From contig JAIPJW010000001.1 in the NCBI GenBank assembly GCA_021734075.1, positions 1 through 64,000 on the forward strand: a stretch of DNA of 64,000 nucleotides, written 5' to 3'. The first letter of the stretch is position 1; each line of letters begins with the position of its first letter. The notes below the pieces were generated by a model. It did not search any database. It saw only the letters and a program-made list of their open reading frames with translations, and was not told where the DNA came from. Below are positions 38,674 to 48,636 of the stretch, one piece after another. The stretch comes from Cephaloticoccus sp. Its GTDB lineage: Bacteria > Verrucomicrobiota > Verrucomicrobiia > Opitutales > Opitutaceae. The position numbers were made by a program, and so were the translations under genes.

Positions 38674-39366
38674 TTACAACAGGCGTTTGGCGACTTTTTG
38701 TTTCATGATGGCTTCCAGCTTTTTGATCAGCGGCTTTTCCTTGCCCCGCAGGCCGGGCATCAACGCGATCCAGCGGTAGACGTCCTCGCGGAGTCGCTTG
38801 GGCATGGCGGGCTTCAATTCCACGGCCCGGTCGAGCGCGCGCACGCATTGGGCCGCGACATGCTCGCACATCAGTTGCGCATCGGCAGAGCTTTGTTGTC
38901 CCGCCAAACGCAACGCATCATCCAGGGTGCGGCGGCGGCGGTGGGCGATGGCTTTGTAGTTGCCGAGACTGTTGGCGACGACGTTGACGGTGCGGGGGAA
39001 GAAACTCGACATCAGGTTCCAAGGGTCATTGCCGTCCCCGGCCTGCCGGATATCGCTGCGCAGAATCACCGCGGGAATGTCGGCAAACTTGGCGATCATG
39101 AATTCGATCACCGTGCCCGAATCGAGTTCGGTGCCGTCGTAGTTGAACAAGCCGAGGTCACATTCCAGCAACGCCCGGATATCCTGGTCACGAATGGTGC
39201 GGGGGGCCTTGCCGCGGGGTTCAAAATCCTGGGGCAGTTTGCACCGGTATTTGCCGTGTGACTTCTCATAAATGGCCTCGGCCAGGTAGGCATTGCCGAT
39301 CAGGTGCTTGAGACTGAACAGCTCACTCCCGAAATAAACCGTGTAGTTTTTTTTGCTGGTCTTCAT
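38674..39366 (-). CDS. Nucleoside 2-deoxyribosyltransferase-like protein
   Basis: YTVYFGSELFSLKHLIGNAYLAEAIYE; LLECDLGLFNYDGTELDSGTVIEFMIAKFADIPAVILRSD. Confidence 0.78.
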   Translation of the reverse strand: MKTSKKNYTVYFGSELFSLKHLIGNAYLAEAIYEKSHGKYRCKLPQDFEPRGKAPRTIRDQDIRALLECDLGLFNYDGTELDSGTVIEFMIAKFADIPAVILRSDIRQAGDGNDPWNLMSSFFPRTVNVVANSLGNYKAIAHRRRRTLDDALRLAGQQSSADAQLMCEHVAAQCVRALDRAVELKPAMPKRLREDVYRWIALMPGLRGKEKPLIKKLEAIMKQKVAKRLL

Positions 39367-39427
39367 TCGCGCCGTGCGACCAGCAAGCCCGCAATGGCCG
39401 GTCGGGACAATGCCAAACTCGCGCCCG

Positions 39428-41836
39428 CTATCGGGCAGACAGGGTGAGGTGATGGGTCGCTTCGCCCGGGAGGAAAGGAGTGGGTTCGCCGCGCACCCAG
39501 GCGTCGTGCCCGGCCCCGTAGAAAGGAGAAAGGGGGTGCCCGCTCTGGCCTCCGGGCATTTCAAACAGGCCCTCGGCTTCATGTCCGGGTGAAACCACGA
39601 ATCGTTCGCTGGCGCCGAAATCCGGACGTTGCACCCGCGGAGTGATGCTGTCGCCGGGCAAGGGGTCAGTCGGCATGTTCAGCCATCCGGTGAGCCAAGC
39701 AGGCAGGGCCGTGGACATCGGATGCCGGATTTGGGCCTGATTGCGCTGCCCCCAGGTGGCCTCGTCAACGGCGACACCTTGATCGGTCAAGTTCGTTACG
39801 ACCCGGTCGGCGGCGGCCAGCAGCATCTCATGCCACGATGCAAACTGTGGGTTTAGCAGGTGGGGCGGCTGCTCGGTCAGTAATAGCCAAAGAGGCTGCT
39901 CGTAATGAAACCGATGCCAGGAAAACCCTTCAAATTGGATCACACTGGGTGCAAAGATGGGATTGAAGACGAGATTGGCCGTCTGTTGCCGGAACAGGCG
40001 CACCAGCCGATAGCTCACGGAATCAATCCGGGCACGGCCATCCCAGTCCGCCAGCAGTGACTTCAGCTTGGTCCGTGCCTTGTTTCCTTTCACCGCTTCC
40101 GGAGTGAGCGCGGCCAGCAGCAATTCGTGCCAGCGGTCCAATATCGGAGCGCGGTCGTCCAATTGTATGGCGAGCAGGTCCGCCGGGGTGGCACCTTCGA
40201 CCAACGCGAGACGGTCGCGAACTCTGGCCGCGCGATGGGGCCGATCATAACCTCCATCCCCCATGATATCCAGGGCCGGTCCCCCGATGATGCGGTTGTT
40301 CGCGGTCCATAGGCGACCATCGACCGGGTCGGCCAGCACGGGCACTTCGGTTTCGGGCACATCGCCATCCCAGTAGCGGTCACCATAGGTCCAGGAAACG
40401 GGGAACCGGCCATCGTAACCCACCCGCTTGGGCAGGAAACCGGCGATCGTCCAGGCCATGTGACCTTGGTCGTCCACGATGAGGATGTTTTGCGCCGGCA
40501 TGCCAGCCCGGTGGGCCACACTGACCGCGTCGCTCACACTCCGGGCGGTTTCCATATCCACGAGGGAAAGGTTGATCGCACCGGGTTGATGCACCGCCCA
40601 GTGATAAACCAAGGGCCGGGTTTTCTCACCGCTGCCAATCACCGGACCCCAGACGGTTGTCTCGACCACAAAGTCCACCGGGGCACCGCCCTTGACTTCA
40701 ATCGTTTCATGTCGCCGCTGAAAGGGAACCAGTTCGCGATCATTTTTATAGAGCGAACGAGCGATGACACTCGGTTCGACTACCACGATATCACTGGAAT
40801 CGGCATAGGCATTGGTCAGACCCCAGGCCACATGGCCATTGCTGCCGGCGACAACCAAGGGCACGCCGGGCAGGGTGACACCAGTGACCTTGTGCCCCGG
40901 TCCCTCCGCCGGCGCCCGGGTATCTTCGGTCCATGCCAATGAGGCGCGATACCAAGTATTGGGCACACGCAAATGCAGGTGCATGTCATTGGCAAGGAGG
41001 GTGGCTCCGTTGGCGGTATGTGCACCCGAAAGGGCAAAACTATTACTTCCGCCGCTTGATGGGGCATCATCCGGATTGTCCGGTCGGGCATCCGTCACCG
41101 GGGCACGACGCAGATCGATGACCTGCTCGGATGGGATGGGCGGGCTGGTCGCCGGCATCGTGCCATCCAAGGCGGCATCGGCGACGGTAAGCAAAGGGGC
41201 GAAAAAATCCACCGCTTCACCGCCATAGACTTGGCGCACCGCGGCCAGCGACCGCTCGTAGTTGCCCTCATCGTGCAATTCCAGCGCCATCGCATACGCG
41301 ACCAAAATGGAATCTTCCGCGAGCCAGGCCTGTGGTTCGGCGCGCAGTGCCAGGTATTCAACCGGGCTCCTTGCCAGCGCCCGCAACCCGGCATTAACGC
41401 CCCGGGTATAGGCTTCGACCAGGGCGCGTTCTCCGGAGTTCAGCCGCAAAATGGCATCCTCCGCGAGAGCTCGAAAACCATGGATGCGGGCGGCTTTGTC
41501 CGCCGCAAGGGTCTTGGCCCCGAAAAGGACGGAAAGTTCGCCTCCAGCCCGTCGGCGCAACAGGTCCATTTGGAAAAAACGGTCCTGGGCATGCAACCAG
41601 CCCAGTGCCGAGGCCACGTCGAGCCGGTTCGCACCAATGACGGTTGGCACCCCCAGGGCATCGCGCTCGATCGTCACGGTGGAGGTCAGTCCGGGCAGGG
41701 TGGCCGTGCCGTCCAGTTGCGGCAGGCTGCGTTGCATCTGTTGGTAAAACCAGCCGACCCCCAACCCCAAAACCACCACGGCAATGAGCAGGAGCGCCCC
41801 CAGCCACGTGAATGTTTTCCGCCGCAATGTGCTCAT
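39428..41836 (-). CDS. Penicillin acylase family protein
   Basis: RDALGVPTVIGANRLDVASALGWLHAQDRFFQMDLLRRRAGGELS; GSNSFALSG nucleophile Ser; NDMHLHLRVPNTWYRASL. Confidence 0.95.
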   Translation of the reverse strand: MSTLRRKTFTWLGALLLIAVVVLGLGVGWFYQQMQRSLPQLDGTATLPGLTSTVTIERDALGVPTVIGANRLDVASALGWLHAQDRFFQMDLLRRRAGGELSVLFGAKTLAADKAARIHGFRALAEDAILRLNSGERALVEAYTRGVNAGLRALARSPVEYLALRAEPQAWLAEDSILVAYAMALELHDEGNYERSLAAVRQVYGGEAVDFFAPLLTVADAALDGTMPATSPPIPSEQVIDLRRAPVTDARPDNPDDAPSSGGSNSFALSGAHTANGATLLANDMHLHLRVPNTWYRASLAWTEDTRAPAEGPGHKVTGVTLPGVPLVVAGSNGHVAWGLTNAYADSSDIVVVEPSVIARSLYKNDRELVPFQRRHETIEVKGGAPVDFVVETTVWGPVIGSGEKTRPLVYHWAVHQPGAINLSLVDMETARSVSDAVSVAHRAGMPAQNILIVDDQGHMAWTIAGFLPKRVGYDGRFPVSWTYGDRYWDGDVPETEVPVLADPVDGRLWTANNRIIGGPALDIMGDGGYDRPHRAARVRDRLALVEGATPADLLAIQLDDRAPILDRWHELLLAALTPEAVKGNKARTKLKSLLADWDGRARIDSVSYRLVRLFRQQTANLVFNPIFAPSVIQFEGFSWHRFHYEQPLWLLLTEQPPHLLNPQFASWHEMLLAAADRVVTNLTDQGVAVDEATWGQRNQAQIRHPMSTALPAWLTGWLNMPTDPLPGDSITPRVQRPDFGASERFVVSPGHEAEGLFEMPGGQSGHPLSPFYGAGHDAWVRGEPTPFLPGEATHHLTLSAR

Positions 41837-42339
41837 AACGAATACGCGTCGCGGATGGCCGCAACCAAAGACGTGGTGTCCGCCGCAATGTCCAGGGTGA
41901 GTGCGTCAATTGGCTCCTCAAGGGTGGCCAGCTGGCTGTCGAGCATCGCGGGTTTCATGAAATGATCTTTCCGGCTGGTGATGCGCTCCCACAACAGGTC
42001 ACGGCTGCCTTGCAGGTAGACGAGCTTCACTCGCTCGGGATCCACGCGGATCACCCTTCGATAGGTTTCCTTCAACGCCGAGCAGGTGACCACGACTCCT
42101 TGCCCGCGGGCCAGACAGGTGGCCAGATGTGCTCTGATGGCTGACAGCCATGGGGCGCGGTCCTCGTCTGTGAGGGGGATACCGGCACTCATTTTGGCCA
42201 CATTTTCCGGGGGATGAAACCCGTCGGCGTCGTTGAATTGCCAGCCCAATTCAGCGGCAAGTTGCTGGCCCACGGTGGATTTTCCGCTGCCGGCGACGCC
42301 CATGACAATGATGGCTTCGGGTGAATTCACTGTTCCCAT
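41833..42339 (-). CDS. gntK: Gluconokinase
   Basis: IIVMGVAGSGKSTVGQQLAAELGWQFNDADGFHPPENVAKMSAGIPLTDEDRAPWL; VVTCSALKETYR. Confidence 0.95.
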   Translation of the reverse strand: MGTVNSPEAIIVMGVAGSGKSTVGQQLAAELGWQFNDADGFHPPENVAKMSAGIPLTDEDRAPWLSAIRAHLATCLARGQGVVVTCSALKETYRRVIRVDPERVKLVYLQGSRDLLWERITSRKDHFMKPAMLDSQLATLEEPIDALTLDIAADTTSLVAAIRDAYSL

Positions 42340-42773
42340 GCGCGGTGGGCAACAGGATCACGGCCTTCATCATACTCGATGTAGTCAAACATGGTCTCAA
42401 TGGTCTTGTCCTCGAAGCCTGATTCCTTGATGCGCATTTGCAGGCGTTCTCTCAGGGCATCGCGCCAGCCGCGCTTCATCATGAAACCGTTCCAGGTTTC
42501 GCATTCCATGTCACTGCGGGCACCGCCCTGCTCATGGCACCAGGCGAGAATTTCCTCATCGGTGCCACCCTCAAGGGTCCGCTTTTGGAGCGCGCCATGG
42601 GCAACCTTCAGAAAGTGGCAGCAACGCTCATCAAAGCCGCTTCCGACATTGGGCGTATAGTCGGCGGGGAGCTGACCGGCAGCGAGCAGGCGGATCTTGT
42701 CCAGCATGCGACCGAAGTAAACCAGTCGACCGACCCTGGCGTAGACACTGCGAAGTCCGGGAACGTTGGGCAT
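42327..42773 (-). CDS. DUF5069-like domain protein (second copy in window)
   Basis: GRLVYFGRMLDKIRLLAAGQLPADYTPNVGSGFDERCCHFLKVAHGAL...GGTDEEILAWCHEQG; overlaps the gluconokinase start. Confidence 0.75.
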   Translation of the reverse strand: MPNVPGLRSVYARVGRLVYFGRMLDKIRLLAAGQLPADYTPNVGSGFDERCCHFLKVAHGALQKRTLEGGTDEEILAWCHEQGGARSDMECETWNGFMMKRGWRDALRERLQMRIKESGFEDKTIETMFDYIEYDEGRDPVAHRAWEQ

Positions 42774-42824
42774 AGGGGGATATTCCCGCGTTTTTCTCTC
42801 CACCCGGCGAGCCGAAAAAGCCGG

Positions 42825-43187
42825 TCAACGCCGCACGTAGTAAACCAAGGTCGCGAGCAGGCCCAAGGCAAAGGTTGGGGCGTTGATCCAGAGCTGGTGA
42901 AACGGCACCGGCCAGTGGTTGCAGGCATAGATTACCGCCACGTGCTTGATGGCGATCAACACCCAGCAGATCATGATGAAACGCTCAACTCGCGGATTGC
43001 GCACGGGCTTGGGGCGCACGTTGACCTCCATCACCGCACCGGCAGGCGATGGTCGGAAGATGAGATTGAGCAGGTTGGCATTCATGGTGAGACACATTAT
43101 ACGCTTTGCGGATGGAATTGGAAGCCACTTGAGGTCTTTGGGGTTTCGGTTGCCGTGGGTGGCGTCGGGATATTGCGGATAAGCCAT
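42825..43187 (-). CDS. Small hypothetical membrane protein (start uncertain; internal Met at 43085)
   Basis: Two hydrophobic segments: FIMICWVLIAIKHVAVIYA and APTFALGLLATLVYYVRR. Confidence 0.55.
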   Translation of the reverse strand: MAYPQYPDATHGNRNPKDLKWLPIPSAKRIMCLTMNANLLNLIFRPSPAGAVMEVNVRPKPVRNPRVERFIMICWVLIAIKHVAVIYACNHWPVPFHQLWINAPTFALGLLATLVYYVRR

Positions 43188-43298
43188 GATTGATTCTGGA
43201 CAAACGCCACTCTGGGCGCGTGAACTGGCCTTGAACCCGAAGGGTCAACCGTTCAGGTTGTCCATGCACCCAATCCGACGACCAGATTTACTGGTGAA

Positions 43299-44798
43299 AT
43301 GAATTCCACCCAAACCCCATCCCGTTCCCCTGATGCGCGCACGCTGCGCGCGGACGTTGAGTCGTTCTATCATCTTACTCATGGCGAGCATGTTGGCAAA
43401 GCCTGCCAAGGCACCGCCTGTTTCGCCGCCCGCCACCTGAATCCGGCCTGCTGGGCGGAGGCGATGCAGAACAACCCCCGGGTTTACTGTCTGGGTGAAT
43501 GTTTTGCGGCTCCGGCCAAGGGTCAGACCCATCCGCGACCGCCGGTCAAAATAACGTCCCGCCAAGGTGTGGTGCTCGGCCGTCTGGCCAATGGCAATGC
43601 CCGCACAATCGAAGCCTACGTGCAGCAGGGCGGTTACACCGCGCTGGCCAAGGCGCTCGAGTCTTCGCCCGAAGCCGTGCTGGCGGCCGTGGAAAAATCC
43701 GGTCTGCGGGGGCGGGGTGGGGCAGGTTTCCCGACCGGTCGCAAGTGGCGTTCCGTGGCGGGACAACCCGAAAAAGTGCGCTATGTCGTCGCCAATGCCG
43801 ACGAGGGCGATGCCGGGGCTTACATTGACCGTTATCTGATGGAGGATGATCCGCACAGTCTGATTGAGGGGATGATTCTGGCCGCTTATGCCGTGGGCGC
43901 GGCCAAGGGTTACATTTATCTGCGTTCGGAATATCCGTTGTCCGGGAAAGTCCTGCGTCAGGCCCTCGCTGATGCCGGGGCGGCGGGCTGGTTGGGCCCG
44001 AAAGTCGGCGGCACAGACTTTGCCTTCGATCTCGAAGTGTATGCCGGACATGGCAGTTATGTTTGTGGCGAGGAAACCTCGTTGCTCCGCTCCATCGAGG
44101 GCAACCGGCCCGAGGTCATGGCACGGCCGCCTTACCCCACCGAAAGCGGACTTTGGGGCAAACCGACCCTGCTCAACAATGTGGAGACGCTGGTCAACGT
44201 CCCGTGGATCGTGAACCACGGGGGTGAAGCCTATGGAGAACTGGGTTTTTCGAAAAGCCGTGGCACCAAGGTGCTTTCGCTCAATTCACTCTTCAATCGG
44301 CCCGGACTATACGAGGTCGAGTTCGGTGTGACGGTGCGACACATTGTCGAGGAACTGGGTGGCGGTCTGCGCGGTGGGGGCACCTTGAAAGGGGTCATCA
44401 TCGGCGGTCCGATCATCGGCATGATTCCGCCGCACTTGCTGGACACGCCGCTGGGCTTTGAGGAACTCGCGGCAATCGGGGCCGGAGTCGGGCACGGCGG
44501 GGTGGTGGCCTTTGATGAACATACGTCCATCCCCGATCTGGTGGAACACGTTTTCTCGTTTGGCGCCTACGAATCCTGCGGTAAATGCACGCCGTGCCGC
44601 AGCGGGAGTGGCCGCATTGAGGAACTCTTTGCCAACGCCATCGCGGGCGATGCCACCAAGGCGGACCTGCAGGAATGCCGCGATCTCGTGGTGGCCTTGA
44701 AACTTACCAGCCTCTGCGGCCACGGCACCGGCCTCGCCCGGTTTGCGGAATCCATCCTGCGTTATTACCCCACGGAGATCGAACCATGCTTCAAGTAA
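43299..44798 (+). CDS. NAD-dependent formate dehydrogenase beta subunit, fused NuoE-like plus NuoF-like
   Basis: CQGTACFAARH...CLGECFAAP 2Fe-2S Cys pattern; GLRGRGGAGFPTGRKW; YVVANADEGDAGAYIDRYLMEDDPH; ESCGKCTPCRSGSGR. Confidence 0.93.
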   Translation: MNSTQTPSRSPDARTLRADVESFYHLTHGEHVGKACQGTACFAARHLNPACWAEAMQNNPRVYCLGECFAAPAKGQTHPRPPVKITSRQGVVLGRLANGNARTIEAYVQQGGYTALAKALESSPEAVLAAVEKSGLRGRGGAGFPTGRKWRSVAGQPEKVRYVVANADEGDAGAYIDRYLMEDDPHSLIEGMILAAYAVGAAKGYIYLRSEYPLSGKVLRQALADAGAAGWLGPKVGGTDFAFDLEVYAGHGSYVCGEETSLLRSIEGNRPEVMARPPYPTESGLWGKPTLLNNVETLVNVPWIVNHGGEAYGELGFSKSRGTKVLSLNSLFNRPGLYEVEFGVTVRHIVEELGGGLRGGGTLKGVIIGGPIIGMIPPHLLDTPLGFEELAAIGAGVGHGGVVAFDEHTSIPDLVEHVFSFGAYESCGKCTPCRSGSGRIEELFANAIAGDATKADLQECRDLVVALKLTSLCGHGTGLARFAESILRYYPTEIEPCFK

Positions 44799-47488
44799 CC
44801 ATCAACGGGCAGTCGCACCAGTTTCCCGAGGGTCTCACCATCAACGAGGCGCTCCGTCGCCTCGATCTCGAGGTGCCCACACTTTGTCACGACGACCGGA
44901 TCGATCCCTATGGATCATGCCGGCTTTGCTCCGTGGAAGTGAAGGGCATGAATGGTCTCGCCACGGCCTGTAACACGCAGATTCGCGACGGCATGGAAGT
45001 GCTCACGCATTCACCCGCCGTCCAGGGTGTGCGCAAGACCCTGCTCGGGTTGCTCGCCAAGGATTACCCAGCCGAGGCCGTCGCCGAGTTTCCCGAAAAA
45101 CAATTTCATCGTTACCTCAATGAATACGACGTGAAGGCTGGCGGCTCACGCTCCGCACCGCAGCCCGAGGTTCCATTCATGAAGGATGCGTCGCATCCTT
45201 ACATCAATATCGACATGTCGCAGTGCGTGACCTGTTACCGCTGCGTGCGCATCTGCGAGGAAGTGCAGGGTCAGTTTGTCTGGAAAGCTTGGAACCGCGG
45301 TGACGAAACCCGCATTCTGCCGGTCCGCGGCGAGACGCTGCTCGATGGCGGCTGCGTGAGTTGCGGGGCCTGTGTGGACACCTGTCCCTCCGGGGCCTTG
45401 GAAGACATCACGGTGCTCGCCCGCGGCGTGCCCACGGAATGGACCAAGACCATCTGCTCCTATTGTGGCACGGGTTGTGAGGTGAATGTGGGCACACGTG
45501 AAGGCAAGATCACCACCATCCGGCCGTCCGACGGCCCGAGCAATCATGGTCATACCTGTGTGAAGGGCCGATACGCTTTCGATTACGTTTACGCCGAGGA
45601 GCGCATCACCTCGCCAATGATTCGGCGCGACGGCAAATGGCAGGATGTCAGCTGGGAAGAGGCGATCGGTTACATCGCCGAACGGTTTGCCGCCACGGCG
45701 ACGGCCCATGGCCCGGACAGCATCGGCGTGCTCAGTTCCGCCCGTGGCACCAACGAGGAGAATTACGTCGCGCAGAAATTTGCCCGGCTGGTGCTCGGCA
45801 CCAACAACATCGATTGCTGCGCACGCGTCTGCCATTCGCCGACTGCCGCTGCGATGAAGATGACGCTCGGCACCGGCGCAGCCACCAATTCGCTCGATGA
45901 GATCGAGATCGCTCAAACCATCATCGTCTGCGGGGCCAACCCGACCGAGGGACATCCGGTCACGGGCGCGCGCATCAAGCAGGCCGCTCTGCACGGGGCG
46001 AATTTGATTGTGGTGGATCCGCGCGAAATCGAGCTCACGCAATACGCCACCCTGCACCTCCAGTTGACGCCCGGCACCAATGTCGTGCTGTTCAATGCCA
46101 TGGGCGCGGCGATTGTTGACGAGGGTCTCGTCGACGAGGAATTCCTGCGCACCCGCATCACCGAGTTTGACGAATACCGCGATTTCATCCGCGAATTCAT
46201 GCCGGAAAAGGTGGCGGAAATTTGCGGCGTGCCGGCCGAGAAGATTCGCGAGGCGGCGCGGCTTTATGCCACGGCCAAGCCTTCGCTCAGTGTGCATGGC
46301 CTGGGCATGACCGAGCACGTGCAGGGCACCGAGGGCATCATGGCACTGGTCAACATTGCCCTGCTCACCGGCAATATCGGCAAGCCCGGTTCGGGCATCA
46401 ACCCGTTGCGCGGCCAGAACAACGTGCAGGGTGCCCCCCACATGGGTTGCGAACCCAAGCTGCTGGCCGGCTATGTGCCGTTGACCGAGGCCCGCGAGAA
46501 ATTTGAAACCGCCTACCACTCGCCTTTGCCGACCCATCCCGGTCTCAACATGATCGAGATGCTGGCCGCCGCGACCGAGGGGAAATTCAAGGCGCTCTGG
46601 GCGATTGGCTACGACATTTTGATGACCAACCCCAATGCGCATGAAACGCGTCGGGCCTTGGAACAGGTGGATCTGGTCATCGTGCAGGACCTCTTTCTCA
46701 ACGCCACTGCCCGCGAGTATGGCGACGTGTTTCTGCCCGCGGCCTCGTCCTTCGAGAAGGATGGCACGTTCATGAACGGGGAGCGACGCATCCAGCGCGT
46801 GCGCGGGGCCGCCCGGCCGCAGGGGCTGGCCCGCTCCGACTGGGAAATTGTCTGCGAGGTTGCGCGCGCCATGGGCAAGGGGGAACATTTTGCTTACCGC
46901 TCGGCCGAGGAAATTTGGGACGAAGTGCGTTCACTTTGGCCCGAGGGCGCCGGGATTACTTACGCCCGGCTCGATCAACTGGGCGGCATGCAATGGCCCT
47001 GTTTTGATGAAAACGATCCCGGCATGCCGATCATGCATGTGGACGAGTTTACCCACGGTAAAACCACGGCATTGCGCCGCATTGAGTTTTTGCCTCCGCC
47101 GCTGGTTACCAGCGCCGAATTTCCGTTTGTGCTCACGACCGGTCGGAATCTATTCCAATACAACTCGGCCACCCAGACCGGCCAGACGCCGAACCAGAGC
47201 ATGCAAACGACCGACTTTCTGCAACTGGCTCAGTCGGATGCCGCAAAACTCGGTGTGGCCGATGGCGAAATCGTGCGTTTGTCCAGCCAGCAGGGCACGG
47301 CAGACTTGCCGGTGCTGATCAGCAAGGCCGTGAAAGCAGGTGAAGTTTACACCACATTTCACTGTGTGCGGGTGTTTCTCAACCACATCACCACCGCCCA
47401 GCTCGACCGCTACACCAAGACTCCGGAATACAAGATCACCGCGGTAAATATCCAAAAATTGCCTGCTTTGAGCGGCGTCACATCCTAA
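44786..47488 (+). CDS. Formate dehydrogenase alpha subunit (molybdopterin, Cys-type)
   Basis: N-terminal 2Fe-2S (YGSCRLCSVEV), ferredoxin clusters CVTCYRCVRICEE and CVSCGACVDTCPSGAL, CSYCGTGC, active-site region CCARVCHSPTAAAM, GSGINPLRGQNNVQG. Confidence 0.96.
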   Translation: MLQVTINGQSHQFPEGLTINEALRRLDLEVPTLCHDDRIDPYGSCRLCSVEVKGMNGLATACNTQIRDGMEVLTHSPAVQGVRKTLLGLLAKDYPAEAVAEFPEKQFHRYLNEYDVKAGGSRSAPQPEVPFMKDASHPYINIDMSQCVTCYRCVRICEEVQGQFVWKAWNRGDETRILPVRGETLLDGGCVSCGACVDTCPSGALEDITVLARGVPTEWTKTICSYCGTGCEVNVGTREGKITTIRPSDGPSNHGHTCVKGRYAFDYVYAEERITSPMIRRDGKWQDVSWEEAIGYIAERFAATATAHGPDSIGVLSSARGTNEENYVAQKFARLVLGTNNIDCCARVCHSPTAAAMKMTLGTGAATNSLDEIEIAQTIIVCGANPTEGHPVTGARIKQAALHGANLIVVDPREIELTQYATLHLQLTPGTNVVLFNAMGAAIVDEGLVDEEFLRTRITEFDEYRDFIREFMPEKVAEICGVPAEKIREAARLYATAKPSLSVHGLGMTEHVQGTEGIMALVNIALLTGNIGKPGSGINPLRGQNNVQGAPHMGCEPKLLAGYVPLTEAREKFETAYHSPLPTHPGLNMIEMLAAATEGKFKALWAIGYDILMTNPNAHETRRALEQVDLVIVQDLFLNATAREYGDVFLPAASSFEKDGTFMNGERRIQRVRGAARPQGLARSDWEIVCEVARAMGKGEHFAYRSAEEIWDEVRSLWPEGAGITYARLDQLGGMQWPCFDENDPGMPIMHVDEFTHGKTTALRRIEFLPPPLVTSAEFPFVLTTGRNLFQYNSATQTGQTPNQSMQTTDFLQLAQSDAAKLGVADGEIVRLSSQQGTADLPVLISKAVKAGEVYTTFHCVRVFLNHITTAQLDRYTKTPEYKITAVNIQKLPALSGVTS

Positions 47489-47581
47489 CTCATTGCCCCA
47501 AGGGCTCCTGCGCTCTTTGCGGCCGGTTGGGCGATTGGGGCGATGAAACATTTTTCAGGACCCTGGGTCATAGGCCTCATC

Positions 47582-48109
47582 ATGAAAACCAAGACTTTAT
47601 TCATTGCAGCCGTCATGGGCTTGGGCGTTTCCGGGGTTATGTTCGCGGCGGACGCCGCCGGGGAGAGCCAAAAGGTGCAGGTCAAGTTTGTAGATGCGGA
47701 AAAGTTTTCCGATGTGCGCGACGCTTATATGCCCACGGAAAAGGGCCAGGCCGCTTATCTTGATATCATCCGCCAATATGTGGAGGAAGAGGCGGGCCGA
47801 TATGTGGGTGATGGCCAAAAGCTGGAGATCAATTTCACCAACATCGACATGGCGGGGGATTTTGAACCGTGGCACAAGCCCGGCATGGACGATGTGCGGA
47901 TTATCAAGGACATCTATCCACCGCGGATGGACCTGAATTTCAAACTCACCGATGCTGACGGCAAAGTGCTCAAGGAAGGCAGTCGCGAACTCCGGGATCT
48001 TTCCTTCATGATGCATCTCAACCTGCGGCGCAACGATGAGCTCAATTATGAGAAGGAAATGCTCAAGAACTGGATCGGCAAGGACATCAAATCGGCCAAG
48101 ACCGGCTGA
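47582..48109 (+). CDS. DUF3016-like domain protein
   Basis: Signal peptide; VKFVDAEKFSDVRDAYMPTEKGQAAYLDIIRQYVEEEAGRYVGDGQKLEINFTNIDMAGDFEPW. Confidence 0.82.
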   Translation: MKTKTLFIAAVMGLGVSGVMFAADAAGESQKVQVKFVDAEKFSDVRDAYMPTEKGQAAYLDIIRQYVEEEAGRYVGDGQKLEINFTNIDMAGDFEPWHKPGMDDVRIIKDIYPPRMDLNFKLTDADGKVLKEGSRELRDLSFMMHLNLRRNDELNYEKEMLKNWIGKDIKSAKTG

Positions 48110-48139
48110 GCGCCATCACATTTAAAACCCATTTGCACC

Positions 48140-48177
48140 CGGCCGCGAGTTTCACAGACTCGCGGCCGTGTCGTTTT
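48140..48177 (+). terminator. Hairpin terminator after the DUF3016 gene
   Basis: CGGCCGCGAGT-TTCACAG-ACTCGCGGCCG (perfect 11 bp) then TGTCGTTTT. Confidence 0.7.
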
Positions 48178-48557
48178 CCCCTGACAGTCTGCGCATCGAC
48201 AAGTGGCTTTGGTGTGTGCGGCAATTCAAAACCCGGGCCTTGGCCACGGCCGCCTGCCGCGCGGGTTCGGTGTTGGCTCACGGTGAACCGGTCAAGCCGG
48301 CGCGGGAAGCCCGGCCCGGTGATATCATCTGTGTCCGGGCGGGACTGATCACCCGCACCCTCCAGGTGCTAGCCTCGCCTGCATCCCGGGTGTCCGCCAA
48401 GCTGGTGCCGGAATATTGCACCGACCTGACCCCGCCGGAGGAAATTGAAAAGCTGCGCGACCAGCGCGTGCAGCAGTTTCTCGCCCGCGAAAGGGGCCTG
48501 GGCCGGCCGACCAAACGCGATCGTCGGGCCATTGATCGTATGCGGGACGGGTTCTGA
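48168..48557 (+). CDS. hslR: S4 domain RNA-binding protein, Hsp15 type
   Basis: LRIDKWLWCVRQFKTRALATAACRAGSVLAHGEPVKPAREARPGD; RPTKRDRRAIDR tail. Confidence 0.92.
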   Translation: MSFSPDSLRIDKWLWCVRQFKTRALATAACRAGSVLAHGEPVKPAREARPGDIICVRAGLITRTLQVLASPASRVSAKLVPEYCTDLTPPEEIEKLRDQRVQQFLARERGLGRPTKRDRRAIDRMRDGF

Positions 48558-48636
48558 ATCCGGAAGTCGTTGTCCCCGGGGTGCGGATGGCGATTGCACA
48601 TTCCGGTTGGTTCCTGTTTTCCAGTTTTCGCCCAAC

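Noticed and set aside
45146-46888. 580-aa minus-strand ORF
   Set aside because: Antisense to the formate dehydrogenase alpha subunit; His/Arg/Gly-rich composition typical of a shadow frame.
47492-47545. Imperfect inverted repeat CATTGCCCCAA ... TTGGGGCGATG after the formate dehydrogenase gene
   Set aside because: Has one mismatch, a 30-nt loop and no T-run; too weak to call a terminator or a regulatory site.
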